NCBI GenBank assembly: GCA_016648135.1
Contig: JADDOH010024902.1
Coordinates: forward strand, 62,001-126,000
Reading direction: 5' to 3'
DNA from: Agrypnia vestita
Taxonomy: Eukaryota; Arthropoda; Insecta; Trichoptera; Phryganeidae
Length of the DNA: 64,000 nt
The notes below the pieces were generated by a model, which searched no databases, was not told where the DNA came from, and was given only the letters and a program-made list of their open reading frames with translations. The position numbers and the translations under genes were made by a program. Positions 43,901 to 54,588 of this stretch are shown here, one piece after another; within the stretch, counting starts at the first letter, position 1; every line of letters begins with the position of its first letter.

Positions 43901-46900
43901 TCCGTTGTATGTATTTTGACTGATTAAAATTTATTAACTCGTTATTTATATTGTATCTCGTATCTTGATATATCATCAAACATAACTTCATGTAACTTTA
44001 CCAATTAACCAAGTAACCATAATTTTGTTCGAATTCACAGCTAAAAAACTAAATTAAACAACTGAAGATGGGGCTTGAACCCCGGGCCAGCAAATCCGAA
44101 GGCGGCAACGATAGCGATGATGCTAACGCAGAGCCTGCATTATCCGTCAAAAATACAGTACTTATAGGATTTATCAAAGACGCGAACCATGTCATGTTTC
44201 GCCCAATCGCCAGGGTTTAGAATAGTACATTTAACTGCCGGCAGGGGAAATATAAAAAGATATTGTTCAAATATTTTGATAAATTAATTAAATTTTCAAA
44301 ATTTTCCATAATTCAAAATTTTCAAACCCACAGTCCCAAAATGTCAGTGGATTAAAACTGATAATTCGAAAACCCCAGTAATAAGGACAACACTATGTCA
44401 ATATCGGCTACTTTAATAATAGAAATGACGCGATCTTTGTATTAGATTAATAAATATTACATTTTCAAAATGATTTCTTGATGAATGCAAAAATACATAT
44501 TGTAACGAGGCTATAAAAAAGAATCACGCACTTCTGTCAAAGTGTCAGTTGTTTGAAATTGGTACAATACTACCGAAAGATCTTGAATTACCTCCGACTT
44601 TCGAGAGACATCTCCAAAAGTCAGGAAAACGCGAAGAACTTCTCGATAAGAATGTTCTTAGGTTTTCACGGCCACTCAGAATCTTCAAGTTTGTGTTTAC
44701 TGGGGTATTATGCCGTATTGTTACGACCTTTCGGGCCGACGTTTCGGATCCCATTGCAGGGTCCATCATCAGGGCTGATGAGGGCAACACATCAGCCCTG
44801 ATGATGGACCCTGCAATGGGATCGGAAACGTCGGCCCGAAAGGTCGTAACAACACGGCATAATACCCCAGTAAACACAAACTTGAAAACTTCTCGATAAC
44901 ATGGGAAACTTCTCGATATTTCGATAACAGCATTGGCCAGTATAAATACGACATGCAGGAGTAACCGGAGAGTTATTTTCCGTATGCGTTGACAGGCGAT
45001 AACAAAATCGAAGGTAGCCGTGGGACAGTCCGGCCAAGCGAGCGGTAGCGGCAATAAGCAGTGATGCCAAGCGAGCGGAGATTCGACAGTGATACTAGAA
45101 AGTTCTTACGTGGCGAGATAAACCGAAGTGAATTGTAATAAGTGCGGAACTTGATAAAATATTCTAGTGAACAGTGAATAAAGTGTTAAAGCGAATATAA
45201 AGTGTCTATTTACGAGTGACAAATTGTGAAACAGTTTAATTTAAAGAATAATATAGGATAAGTGACCTTGTAGTTTTATTAATTAATTGGTATTCAATAA
45301 ATCCGTTATCACTTTCCAGCATTTCATTAATTCCTCCTGCAGCCTCGACACGTGACAATACGTTTTACACAATTTTTTTTTTTATGATTTTTGCACTCCC
45401 ATTTTTTGTACCTTGAATTTTGAATTAATGGGATTCCGCATAATTTGAAATGTTTTTTTTTTGGGTCCCTTGAATTTCGAATTAAAGAGGTTCTACTGTA
45501 ACTAATTTTGTTTTAGTATGTTTAATGTTTTGTTTTAATATTTGATTGTAATCACTTTATTTTCTAGCCGGCACCCGTCTGCTACCCATGTCCACCGCAC
45601 ACTCGCTGGTGCGCACCCCCTCCCCTTGTCCCGGGGCCCCCGGAGAGTCTCCCTTCATGACATGGGGAGAGATAGAGGGCACTCCCTTCAGACTGGATGG
45701 AGGAGATACCCCGCTGCCAGGGTGAGTGCGTTCTAATTACCTGTCAGTTGTACGGTGACAGCACGTTGTCAATTTTTTATGTTTGACAATCATGTTCCTT
45801 CCACAAGCTTTTTGTCAAGTTGTTGAAGTTTTTTAAAAACTGTTGCATCATTTCTGAAATACAATATTTATTATGCTAATACAAAGATAGCGACATTTCT
45901 GTACTAAAGTACCCAATATTAAATATTTTTTCAATTTTGTCAAATTTAAAAAAAAAAATCATATTACGTAAGCTAAAATGTATTGATTTCTGGCACAAGG
46001 GGCTAAAAATTACTTAGAATTAAGAATTATTGGGGTTAATCTACTACATATCAAATTAACATTTTGGGACTTGTGGGTTTTAAAAATTATTTCTAATTGT
46101 GACCTCATTATTTCTGTCTTTATTATGCATGTTATCCATTTTGTAAAAATATATTTGGATTTTGGATAACAATGAGAAATCAGACTAATTTTCATTGTAC
46201 ATCTATTCACAGAATTAGATACAGCTACAATATTTTTGAATAGACAGACGTATAGAAAATTAACAAAATTAATTTTACAAATTTATTTTTGTCTTCAGTA
46301 AAGCTGCCGGAGCATCGTTCAAGATGGCCATGGTGCCCAAGCGTGAGCAGCTAGCCCTAGCGCTGGCGGAGAAGGCGGGACAACGTCACCGCGCCATGAA
46401 ACAGAAGGCCATGGAGGCTGCTAAGCGGAACATGCTTACGTGAGTCACGTCTCTCTTTGTTGTAAACAGAACTGTTGAATGTGTGTAGAATTTTAATTCT
46501 AATAGCCTGTGTTTTTTTTTTCTCGAGACAATCGGCCTTATTCCAAAAATAGAAAAATTACAATCTTTAGATTCTTATCCCAACACTTAATATGTAGATA
46601 AGAATAAAAATAAAAAATAAACAAAACGTTGTCCGTGTCTGCAATAATTTCTCCCTTTCATCCAGGCAGGCTCTCATGTTTCGACTAAAATTACATGACA
46701 TACATACTAATACTGTAATTAATGCTTGTAGAAATAAGATTATTTCATACGCTCTTATTAATTTTTTCTCCCACAACCTAACCCTGATGTAAAATTATGG
46801 CAAAATTGTCATTTTCGCGTTGAACTTGTATTTATATTATGACCTTTGATGGATAACCGTCATGTATTTGTTTCTCCCTCTCTCCCTCAAAAAAAAACTG

Positions 46901-48357
46901 AAAGAAATAACACCGACAATAACAATCTTAAGATTCCAATATTGCTATTGGAATCATTCCTCTAGAGAGAGGAATTATTCTTCTAGAAGATTGGGCTTTC
47001 GTACTCAATTGTATATCGATCGTCCAGTTCATTATTGAGACATCTCCAAATTGTATGCTTTGAGATATGTGTGAAAAAAGCAATATTCAAATAGTCACCA
47101 TTAATCAAATAATATTTATATAAATACATATGTATATGATTAAGTTTAACATATTATATCAACAGGTATCTGTATTTAATATTGATAATAATACTTAATA
47201 TTTATGGATTAGAAGCTGAGTTCTGGGCCTATTTCTGAGATATCTGACTAATGAACCGGGTGCTGTCCAGAAAAAATGCATTTTTTTATTTTTTTATTTA
47301 TCTATGTATTTTAATTACATTTTTGTAATATTTCTAGTCCCACAAAATGTCTAAAAAGACATTTCTCTGCAAGTTCATTTTCACAATTTAATGTTAAACT
47401 GTTACTAAATATTATTCATTTTATGAACAGAAGAGATAGAAAACAAAAACAATTTTAAGTACAAAAGCAAAAAAAGAAATTTTCAGTACACAGTTAATAG
47501 TTTTAAGCAAAGTAAGAAAAAAACAATTTTATGTATATTTATTTAAATAATAATAAACATCACTAATTATTCATTGACATTACCATAATAATACACTTCA
47601 CATCATTTCATTATTAATGCAGTTCATATATAACTTATGTCATTTACTAATAACCTCTTTTTAAGTTCTGCCACTGATTTTGGAGTCTTTAGGCCGCGGT
47701 CGTTTTTATTAATATTAGATTTGCAGATAATGTAATATTATTTGCAGACAATGCTCATGACTTACAATGAGACCGGCATTTGTGTTTTAAATGGATTTTA
47801 TTTCAAAATTATTGTGAAAACGAAAGAAACGATCTATACAAATTATGTTTAATTGACATCAGCCAGAGAGGTCAGATATACACAGCAGAATATCCCTGCA
47901 GAAGCCTTTCTTTAATGTTTATAATGCCAATTGCTATTCAAAAATTGTCAATTGATATCTTATTTTTCAATTTACTTATTCTCATCGCTGTGTGTATTAC
48001 ACTTGCAGGCCTTCACCCCGCATGTCCACCGGCTCCGTCACCGATCGGCTCGCTTCCATGTCTCCAGCAGCCCAACGCCTCGCGACCGCCCATCTGAAGC
48101 TTCCCATCATCGGGAGCACCCCCAGCCCCAAACCGGGCATCAGAAGTCCCTTCCCCTCGCACAGGGGCTCCACCCCCTTCGCCGGCTGGGCGAGCACCTC
48201 CACTAAAGCCACAACACCAAACACGGCCAAGAGGAAACAGGACATTCCCCCGGCCGGCGCTGCGGACGACAAGAGAACAAAGAAGACCCTCACTGATGAC
48301 TTGCTGCAGATCAATTTGCCCAAACGAAGACTTAAAGCTTCCGACTTCTTTTCTTAG
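37961..48357 (+). CDS. ess-2: Splicing factor ESS-2 homologue (Es2/DGCR14), nine coding exons
   Basis: Nuclear protein of the ESS2/DGCR14 family, known to associate with the spliceosome C complex. Coding exons by GT-AG junctions and frame: 37961-38104, 38213-38369, 40804-40983, 41775-41968, 42261-42440, 43666-43801, 45568-45721, 46299-46439, 48009-48357. They join to 1635 nt without a stop (544 aa; human is about 476 aa). Family blocks in order: LDEDTYIE (about 41-48), IIQRDFFPDLEKL (52-64), YASPATFETP (101-110), HTSEDNNSF (167-175), ETWSYKAKNYIMY (227-239), SPFMTWGEIEGTP (358-370), DDLLQINLP and a C-terminal KASDFFS. Odd: residues after about 316 form a Gly/Leu-rich run (GGGLGGGLGGGLGG) at the exon 6 end. 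The start is the MKRKPGEM methionine; an in-frame ATG at 37949 would add four residues. The exons are markedly GC-richer than their introns, which are full of transposons. Confidence 0.93.
39213..39460. repeat. ~65-bp minisatellite, four units, in ess-2 intron 2
   Basis: AGATGGCGCTAGTTGTATTT...AAAGTGCTACA repeats with starts at about 39217, 39283, 39348 and 39412, so the unit is 64-66 bp. Each unit keeps GATGG(C/A)GCTAGTTGTA. Confidence 0.8.
39660..39775. repeat. Nested AT palindromes in ess-2 intron 2
   Basis: Repeated GGATATATATC cores and two inverted AAAAAATCCGATTTTTTGA-type blocks make several overlapping hairpins. Confidence 0.6.
40006..40714 (+). mobile_element. Tigger/pogo-type element in ess-2 intron 2
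   Basis: A perfect 22-bp terminal inverted repeat starting CAGTCGAACTCGGTTATAAC, flanked by TA on both sides (pogo/Tigger target), 709 bp. Inside, near 40450-40640, broken frames read NKRKC...KVEIIG, VKKS..KFSQSSSTVSS and DVYLAALENN. This is the CENP-B/pogo N-terminal helix-turn-helix order (KRK.L....K..II..V......S..A..F....STVS.I...K...L.ALE). The DDE domain is missing. Confidence 0.8.
41345..41745 (+). mobile_element. Tigger-like MITE (CAGTAAAACC family), ess-2 intron 3
   Basis: Body and right end (CATAATTCAAAATGTTTTTA...TTCAAATTAATGAGGTTCTA) match 62521-63013. The left end is degraded. It runs up to within 30 bp of exon 4 and supplies the open frame that seems to extend that exon upstream. 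Confidence 0.65.
42441..43665. other. ess-2 intron 5
   Basis: AT-rich. TTTCTTTAGGAGAGGAGATG at about 42830 resembles CTTTCTTTAGGCGAGGGGATTG at 18127, a minor repeat. No gene inside. Confidence 0.4.
44050..44200 (-). mobile_element. tRNA-derived SINE head, ess-2 intron 6
   Basis: The minus strand has a GGGGTTCAAGCCCCATCTT B box, the same end as the 23.1-kb copy (GGTTCGAGCCCCATCT). Confidence 0.4.
44501..45357 (+). mobile_element. Probable solo LTR (gypsy-type)
   Basis: Starts TGTAACGAGGC and ends GCCTCGACACGTGACA (TG...CA). It has a TATAAATA promoter box at 44941, an AGTAACC initiator-like site about 20 bp later and AATAAA near 45296, the order expected of an LTR. Flanks ATAT and ATAC (3 of 4). 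It sits inside the Tigger-like MITE and is itself interrupted at 44684-44886. Confidence 0.5.
44684..44886. mobile_element. Penelope-like palindrome inside the LTR
   Basis: TTCAAGTTTGTGTTTACTGG ... and its reverse complement, arms about 90 bp, nearly perfect, with a loop of about 10 bases (GAGGGCAACA) near 44785. It carries the CCCTGCAATGGGATCxGAAACGTCGGCC motif also found at 17310. Confidence 0.75.
45950..46060 (-). repeat. Tigger-like MITE fragment, ess-2 intron 7
   Basis: AAATGTATTGATTTCTGGCA...GGGGTTAATCTACTA matches the right end of the copy at 56168-56640. Confidence 0.5.
46440..48008. other. ess-2 intron 8
   Basis: 1.57 kb, AT-rich. No repeat copy from elsewhere in the window is evident. 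Ends with a TACACTTGCAG acceptor. Confidence 0.5.
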
Positions 48358-48470
48358 TGTTCGTAAAGTGACGGAAAGGTTAGATCATGTAAATTTCACA
48401 ACATTAAAATTCTTTCTGAAATCTTTGTGTAAAAATTAGATCTACAGCAGTGCTAACAAGTATGAACCCA

Positions 48471-48476
48471 AATAAA
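48471..48476 (+). terminator. ess-2 polyadenylation signal
   Basis: AATAAA 114 bp after the stop codon; a second AATAAA is at 48508. Confidence 0.6.
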
Positions 48477-48513
48477 ATTGAGTACAGAATTTAACGTACA
48501 TACATGAAATAAA

Positions 48514-49081
48514 ATAAGTTTTACTCTCCATTCCATTTCTGAAGAAACTAGCTCAAAACAAGCACAAAAAGGCTCGATTGATGCGCAATCAAAAATTTGG
48601 CACAGTTTGGACAGAAAGCGGCATTTACAATCATTTAATTGGGTGAAAGACATATTTTGCTCTTTCTCAAAAAAATAATGTTTGCAACTTGCAAAATGAC
48701 TGAAATATCTGTTGAATGTATTAAATGAACAGCAATGCAAGTTAACTTATGTTAAATGCGCAATATTAGTTGAGCGAGAATCGCACTGTCACACGGCCCT
48801 TTAAAAGCATATACGTGGTGCGTGTACCACCAACCACGCATATTTCCTAAAATGCCAAGCTAACCACCTTTGTTGTGAGTTATTACAAATCAAACCGTCG
48901 TAATCTGAGGGCTACCAAATATAAAATTATTCTTCTTCTTTACTATAAATGTATCATTATCGTTAAGGTATATGGTGAACTGACACTTTTTATATTATTA
49001 TTTTATTTGGTCATCCAACAGGGAGACATAATTGCTTGGTAAGAAAAAATACACAAAAAGTAGCTAAATGTCTCCCACAAT
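48514..49081. other. No gene seen downstream of ess-2
   Basis: The 95-codon minus frame at 48453-48740 lies over the 3' UTR and resembles no known family. AT-rich. Confidence 0.35.
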
Positions 49082-49802
49082 TAAGCGCTTGTTCAGACAC
49101 AGCGGGAACCATTCAGTTTCAGATTCGCGTTTCAAAACACGCGATTTGTGTCATCTGTTCACACAGCCGCGGTTAATAAGCGATTTGTGCGCGCGAAAAT
49201 AAACGTCAGTTTGACAGTTCTGGTGCCATTCTCCACCTTTGAATATCAGAGATATATTCGCTCATTACTTTGTTAACGACGGCCGTGTTCCATGGCAAGA
49301 CACATAAATATCATTCTGTCAGTTCATTTTTGGTGAATAAATACCTACTTCTCTAAAATACTCTTTTTTTCCACCATTTCCAAATATCTCCACCAACTCC
49401 TGCCAAGCTTGGTTCTTGGCATATTTGAGTAATCCTCACACTATTACAGGTCTTTTCTTCCATATTACAGGTCTTTTCTCCACTTCATCAATAAAAAATT
49501 CAATGTCAAAGCGATCCATAACCGTAGAAAAGAGAATATAATCCACGCGTGCTCCTGTTGTGACATGGAACCGTGCGGTGCCCGCAACGCGACTGAACGC
49601 TCTCGTAAGGCCCCATAGTAATAGGATCGTGCGGGCGCCGTGCGGGTCTATTTTCTAGCGGTTGGGTTGCAGGCACCGCAGCGGTTGACTAACCGCACGG
49701 TTGTGTCTGAACGATCACATACAAACCTAGGTAAATGAGACCCGCACGGATTTCATGCGATTTTGAAACGGCACGGTTCCCGCTGTGTCTGAACAAGCCC
49801 TA
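49082..49802. mobile_element. TTA-target MITE, ~720 bp
   Basis: Ends GCTTGTTCAGACACAGCGGG-AACC and GGTTCCCGCTGTGTCTGAAC-AAGC are inverted, with TTA/TAA outside. The interior repeats the same word (GTGTCTGAACGATC at 49705) and GC-rich blocks such as GTGCGGGCGCCGTGCGGGTC. The target style fits PIF/Harbinger. Confidence 0.75.
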
Positions 49803-50243
49803 AAGGATGACACAGATAAGACATAATTATAGATAAGTCAATTTGATATGAATGACAGATGTTTTACAGTTTCATTTAATGGATTGTTCCTAATTTAACA
49901 TAAACATAAAAGAGTTGCACATGGTTATTATACATTACGAATATCTAGTGACAACGGCGATACACCACATTTCGAGAACACCATATGACGATACATGAGG
50001 CATGTCTGTTTGGGAGTTTATGCCTTTGCAGACATCATGCGGACTCTGCTGTCATCATAAGATGTTGTCATTATGTCATGATGCCATTGTCTCTAGATCT
50101 CACTATATCCACTTCACCATAGATATAACATCATTTGTAATGCAATGCATTTCGCAATCTTTTTTGATGAAACAGTTTATAGTTTTTATGGTAAATTATT
50201 AAATAGGTAGTAAAATATTCTTACTGCGAGATTGGACCTTTTT
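49803..50243. other. No gene seen
   Basis: AT-rich, with a 66-codon frame 50002-50202 that has no motif. Confidence 0.35.
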
Positions 50244-50647
50244 TACTTCCTTTATATTAACTCGTGGCGTCTGCTTGCTTGCCTGCTTGCCGTCGAAAAA
50301 ACTTTGGATCGATTTTTGACCCTTTTCCTGTGATCCAATCGAGCTGAAACTTTGCAAGCAGACTCGTGGCGACGATCAAGAAGATCTATCAAATTTTCGT
50401 TAAAAAATAATAATAATTATAGTATAATTTTGGATTTTTAGAAATTTTAATGTTTTTTTTCAAATTGGAATCATTACAAAAGTTTGATTACTACCAACGG
50501 CGCCGGCGGCCCGATAACGTCACGGAATATTTAAAATTTGAATTACTCCGTCGGTAGGTATAATAGGTACTTCACTACGAATTTCGAAAATTTATGACAT
50601 TTGGTTCACAGATGACACACTTTGGTTTTTTGGGAAGAAATCAAATA

Positions 50648-51916
50648 TTAGGTCCTTACATATGAAATTGGCGTTTAGTATGGGAGGAACATAAAGCCGA
50701 TTTTTTTTATTATAATATATTTATTTAATCAAAGTATGTACCATTGCTATCTATGTACTTTTGCCATCTCATAGGTAGTTAATCGATCCCTTTACTTAAA
50801 AAACCATTCGGACGGGAATCAATAAAATCTTTGAAGGCGGTTTGGACTGCCCCATCGGAGTTGAATTTTTTCCTTTGCAAGAAGTTATCCAAATTTCGAA
50901 AAAAATGGTAATCTGTTGGGGCAAGGTCCGGAGAGTACGGTGGATGTCTTAGACATTCCAATTGAAGCTCCTCTAATTTGGTAGTCGTCTGTTGTGCAGT
51001 GTGTGGTCTAGCGTTATCATGAAGCAGCAGTGGCCTAGAGCGATTAACCAGCCTCGGTTGTTTAGCAGATAGCTTTTCCATCATGGTTTACAGTTGCTGA
51101 CAATAGACATCTGCCGTAATCGTCTGGCCAGATTTAAGAAAGCTGTAGTGAACGACACCAGCACTAGTCCACCAAACGCTCACAAGTAACTTTTTTGGAG
51201 TCAAGTTTCGCTTGGGGCATGGTTTGGCTGGTTCGGCAGGGTTCAGCCATTGCGATGAGCGCTTCCGATTATCGTACAGGATCCACTTTTCATCACAGGT
51301 AATGATTCGATTTAAAATCCCTTCATTATTGTGCCGGTTGAGTAATGCAACGCAGCAGTCAACGCGCGTTTGTTGATTTGCTTCACTCAATTCGTGAGGT
51401 ACCCACCTTTCAAGCTTTTTCACCTTAACAATTTGCTTCAAGTGGATTAAAACAGTTTTATCACTAACACCGCAGCCTGCAGCTAACTCGGATGTGGTTT
51501 GCGATGGATCCGCTTCCACAATAGCCTTCAATTCTGGTCACCGGCCGTCCACGGGGCTTGTTCTGCAGGTCGAAATTTCCAGAACGAAAACGTTGGAACC
51601 AAAAACGCACTGTGTTTTCTTTTGCGGCACCGTCGCCATACACATCATTAATTCTTCGAGCCGTTTCTGCAGCACTGGTGCCACGGTGGAACTCGTACTC
51701 GTAAATAACGCGATATTTCAAGTTTTTCATTTTGTAAACTGAGTGACGCAAAGAAAAAAACAATTGAGGAAAAAACAAATGAATTATAATTTTCAAAACA
51801 CAAATACATGAGTAAATAGCTGTATAAATTTGGATTTGGAATTCCTAACCAGAGAAGATATTTGAGATCAAATTTGCCAGTACGGCAAAACGTGAATTTC
51901 ATATGTAAGGACCTAA
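50648..51916 (-). mobile_element. mariner element, complete ends
   Basis: Inverted ends TTAGGTCCTTACATATGAAA and TTTCATATGTAAGGACCTAA, with TA duplicated at 50646-50647 and 51917-51918. 1269 bp, the usual mariner size, holding one transposase gene on the minus strand. Confidence 0.92.
50725..51730 (-). pseudogene. mariner transposase pseudogene
   Basis: About 335 codons from MKNLKYRVIYEYEFHRG (51730) to GTYFD (50727). The paired-like HTH region contains TSAAETARRIND and VRFWFQRFRSGNFDL. Catalytic triad of the D,D34D type: CDEKW, LLHDNARPHTA and YSPDLAPTDYHFF. It is broken by one frameshift near 51530 (after RGRPVTRIE), a TAA at 51088-51090 and a TAA after KGID near 50779. The DDD residues are still present, so inactivation is recent, but it cannot make a full transposase. 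Confidence 0.92.
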
Positions 51917-52309
51917 TAATAAAGAGATATTTTTAGAGATTTTTGACATAGATATTTGTCTAGACATGTTTCATTTTCAGTCAATCAATTATTTAATTAC
52001 ATGATGGTAAACTTGGTTTTTATGGGTTAGTTTTTTTATGCTATTATTGCGTGCTATTTAATTTGTTAGTGTTAGTGAATTATGAATGCCACACTACAAG
52101 TGTAGTCACTATCCTAAAGGATTATTAAATTATTGTCAAATAGATTGAAATATGCATTATGCAACCCTGAAATATTTCAAGTAATAAACATCTTTGTCAA
52201 TTTTATGGTTTGTCCTGATGCATTAACATTTTTATACAAATAATATACCTTTTCACCGATTGCCCTCTAATATTTGGTTCTTTGTTGTATACAGTAGATA
52301 TATCGAATA

Positions 52310-53050
52310 TGAAAAATTCATTCCCTTTAATACAAGTCAATAGTTATGGAGACATGCGACATCAAAGTTTGCATTTTTTTCAATTTTTCTGACTTTTTTG
52401 TGAAACGTTGGACTATCATTGCAGTAACTTATATCGAATATGAAGTATTCATTCCCTTTAATACAAGTCAAATACAATAATAAAAACCTTCGAATATCAA
52501 TTGGAAAATATTCCAATGGGAATTTCTGCAGTGATTTTATCACTTTATTTAACTTGTATTGAAATAAATGAATTTTTCGTAATCTATATAAATTGCTGTA
52601 ATTATAGTTCAGCATACTTTAAAAAATAAGTCGGAAATATTGAAAACAAATGCAAACTTTTATATTGCATAACTCCAAAACCATTGATATTCGGTTACGG
52701 CTGCTTAAACATTTTCGACTCATAATCAAGGCAGGAATATAGTCCTGCGAGGTTATTAATTTTTTTCCAAATAACCCTGTACATATATTGCAAAAATTGA
52801 AAATGGATTTTTTCAGGGTTTTTATCATTTTATTTGACTTGTATTAAAGCGAATAAATTTTTCACAGTCAATTTAAGTTACTGTAATGATAGTTCGACTT
52901 TTTGCAAAAAATAAACCAGAAATATTTTAAAAAATGCAAAATTTGATATTGCATATTTCCATAATTATTGATTAGAATACTTTCGACTTGAATACTTTCG
53001 ACTTGAATACTTTCGACTCATCATCAAGGCAGGAATCTACCTGTAAAGTT
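52310..53050. repeat. Dispersed repeat R3, copy 2
   Basis: Matches 35660-36660 minus the hAT MITE. GAATACTTTCGACT is repeated in tandem at 52976-53020. Arms within the repeat are inverted relative to each other (CATTCCCTTTAATACAAGTC and ACTTGTATTAAAG). Confidence 0.6.
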
Positions 53051-53459
53051 TTTGACTCATAAATAGATACATAATTATTATTTAAGAAATATAGATTTAT
53101 TAAAAAATATTTCATTTTAAACATCCTGTTACTCATACGTAAAGCATCTCAATTAAAGATTTGAACAGAATACATACGTACATAATTAAAAACATTTAAT
53201 GCCATCATTTTTTTATTTCTCTTCTGAGTATATAAAGCTAAATATGCAACTCGCATGTATTGCAAGCTCTGCGTAATTTGAAGTTTTAAGTCATCAGCTT
53301 TAGTTTTTACGAGTGATTGATGTATGGTAAATGTGTTTTTTATTCATAAAAATATTTGTACTCAGCAGAATTTAAAATTCAGCTGTGCAAAACGTGCTCT
53401 AAATTTGTTACGTGATTTGGATACAATTTCTTAAATAAATATTTCAAGAGAAAAAAATG

Positions 53460-53466
53460 TATAAAT
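53460..53466 (+). promoter_or_regulatory. TATA box of secreted peptide gene 1
   Basis: TATAAAT 74 bp before the ATG; CACTGA initiator-like sequence about 38 bp downstream. Gene 2 has the same box at the same distance. Confidence 0.55.
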
Positions 53467-53533
53467 GAACATTTAGATTTCATTTTAACATGTTTTTTCA
53501 CTGACCACTCAAGAGTGAAACATCGACCCAAAA

Positions 53534-54297
53534 ATGAAAATATTTGGGACCTGGTTACCGGTGGGAGCTGTTTTACTTTTGCTTTTAACATTTTGGACAC
53601 AATATAATAATGTAAGTGTATTAGTTTTTGTATTGAAAAGTATTCCAAGAAATATATTATTGTGTATCTTTGTGTAATATGCATTATCTTTGTGTGGCAT
53701 ATTACAATGGTGGGTTTATCGCCTGTTGGCAATTTCTTCCGACCAACCACACAATTTAGTGAAACAATTGAAATATATTTCTTGTGCATAATGTTAATGT
53801 TAAAGTGACAATAGCTACATGGAGCTAGCCACAATAATGAGACTAGAATGCGACCACTATAAATTGACCAGATTAACCAGATACTGGAAGACGGTCCTGT
53901 TAGAAGCCTCAACAACCATCAAGCTTGCATGTGAAGATGTATGAATGTAGATGAAGCGAAAGTTGTATGTCAGGACAGAAGAGTATGGCGCTCTATCCTC
54001 TCTGCCTACCCCCACAGCGTGGTGGTAAGTTAGTTAGTTAATTATTATTATCTCAAAACATTCCTTACACAAACTATTATTTACGATTTACCTAATTGTT
54101 CGCAGGCAATACCACTTCTGCCATTTCTTCGATTGGGATTATTCAACGGAGATTTCAAGTCCAGAGGCCGCACCCCTTGGTTGGCCCCCATGCGCCATCA
54201 CAAGCCTATCCACATCAACTACCAACCGATAATAAGCACCACCCAGTACCGAGGATTTGACAGCAGGGGAATACGGGGCAACACAAACCGTGGTTGA
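53534..54297 (+). CDS. Small secreted protein, paralogue 1 (two exons)
   Basis: Exons 53534-53611 and 54106-54297 (donor AAT|GTAAGT, acceptor TTCGCAG|GCA, phase 0) give 89 aa. Exon 1 is almost exactly a signal peptide: basic start MKIFG, hydrophobic core VGAVLLLLLTF, polar TQYNN. Exon 2 encodes a cysteine-free, basic, Pro/Gly/Asn/Arg-rich mature chain with RLGLFNGDFKSRGR (35-48), KPIHINYQPI (59-68) and QYRGFDSRGIRGN (73-85). By eye about half of the roughly 50 aligned positions match paralogue 2, with one single-residue gap. I do not recognise the family; a secreted peptide (hormone-like, defence or structural) is possible, but function is not shown. The intron holds a LINE tail. AATAAA at 54436 is the likely poly(A) signal. 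Confidence 0.75.
53870..54035 (+). repeat. LINE tail fragment in intron of peptide gene 1
   Basis: CCAGATACTGGAAGACGGTC...GTATGTCAGGACAGAAGAG, a close copy of 9500-9660. Confidence 0.75.
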
Positions 54298-54435
54298 TTT
54301 AAACATTGTCTAAAATAGAGTTAATTCAAATATTGCAGTATGCAAAATTGCAATTTAACTATTTATACGTTTAAAAAAGATTTAATTAATATTGTCTAAT
54401 CATAAAATATGTTGTAAATATTTATTGTAATATTA

Positions 54436-54441
54436 AATAAA
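54436..54441 (+). terminator. Polyadenylation signal of peptide gene 1
   Basis: AATAAA 139 bp after the stop. Confidence 0.5.
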
Positions 54442-54588
54442 ATGTTTTAAGATAACTGTGTTGATAACTTCATATCATGGACCTATAAGCACCTTCTCCA
54501 AGTACCTAAGATAGTAAAAAAATCTGTTTCTCTAAGTTCAATAAGATAAAACTGGAGACTAATTTCCTACTTCCTACTACACAGCTAC

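Larger units (their letters stand above)
44270..45500 (+). mobile_element. Tigger-like MITE split by a solo LTR, ess-2 intron 6
   Basis: The left half (TTTCAAACCCACAGTCCCAAAATG...ATTTTCAAAATGATTTCTTG) and right half (GATTCCGCATAATTTGAAAT...TTCGAATTAAAGAGGTTCTACTG) align with the intact copy at 62521-63013. They are separated here by 44501-45357. Left terminus degraded. Confidence 0.7.
50244..52012 (+). mobile_element. TACTCCCTTT element containing a mariner
   Basis: Head TACTTCCTTTATATTAACTC, then the full interior as at 2047 and 13770, split at the TA of AAATCAAATA by a mariner. The extreme right terminus (AAAGGGAGTA) is deleted; similarity resumes in TTGGTTTTTATGGG. Confidence 0.8.

Noticed and set aside
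44545..45054. 169-codon minus frame and overlapping plus frames
   Set aside because: They lie over the PLE palindrome and solo LTR; both strands are open because the sequence is palindromic.
53379..53915. 178-codon minus frame opposite peptide gene 1
   Set aside because: Antisense to the better-supported signal-peptide exon and its intron; no motif.
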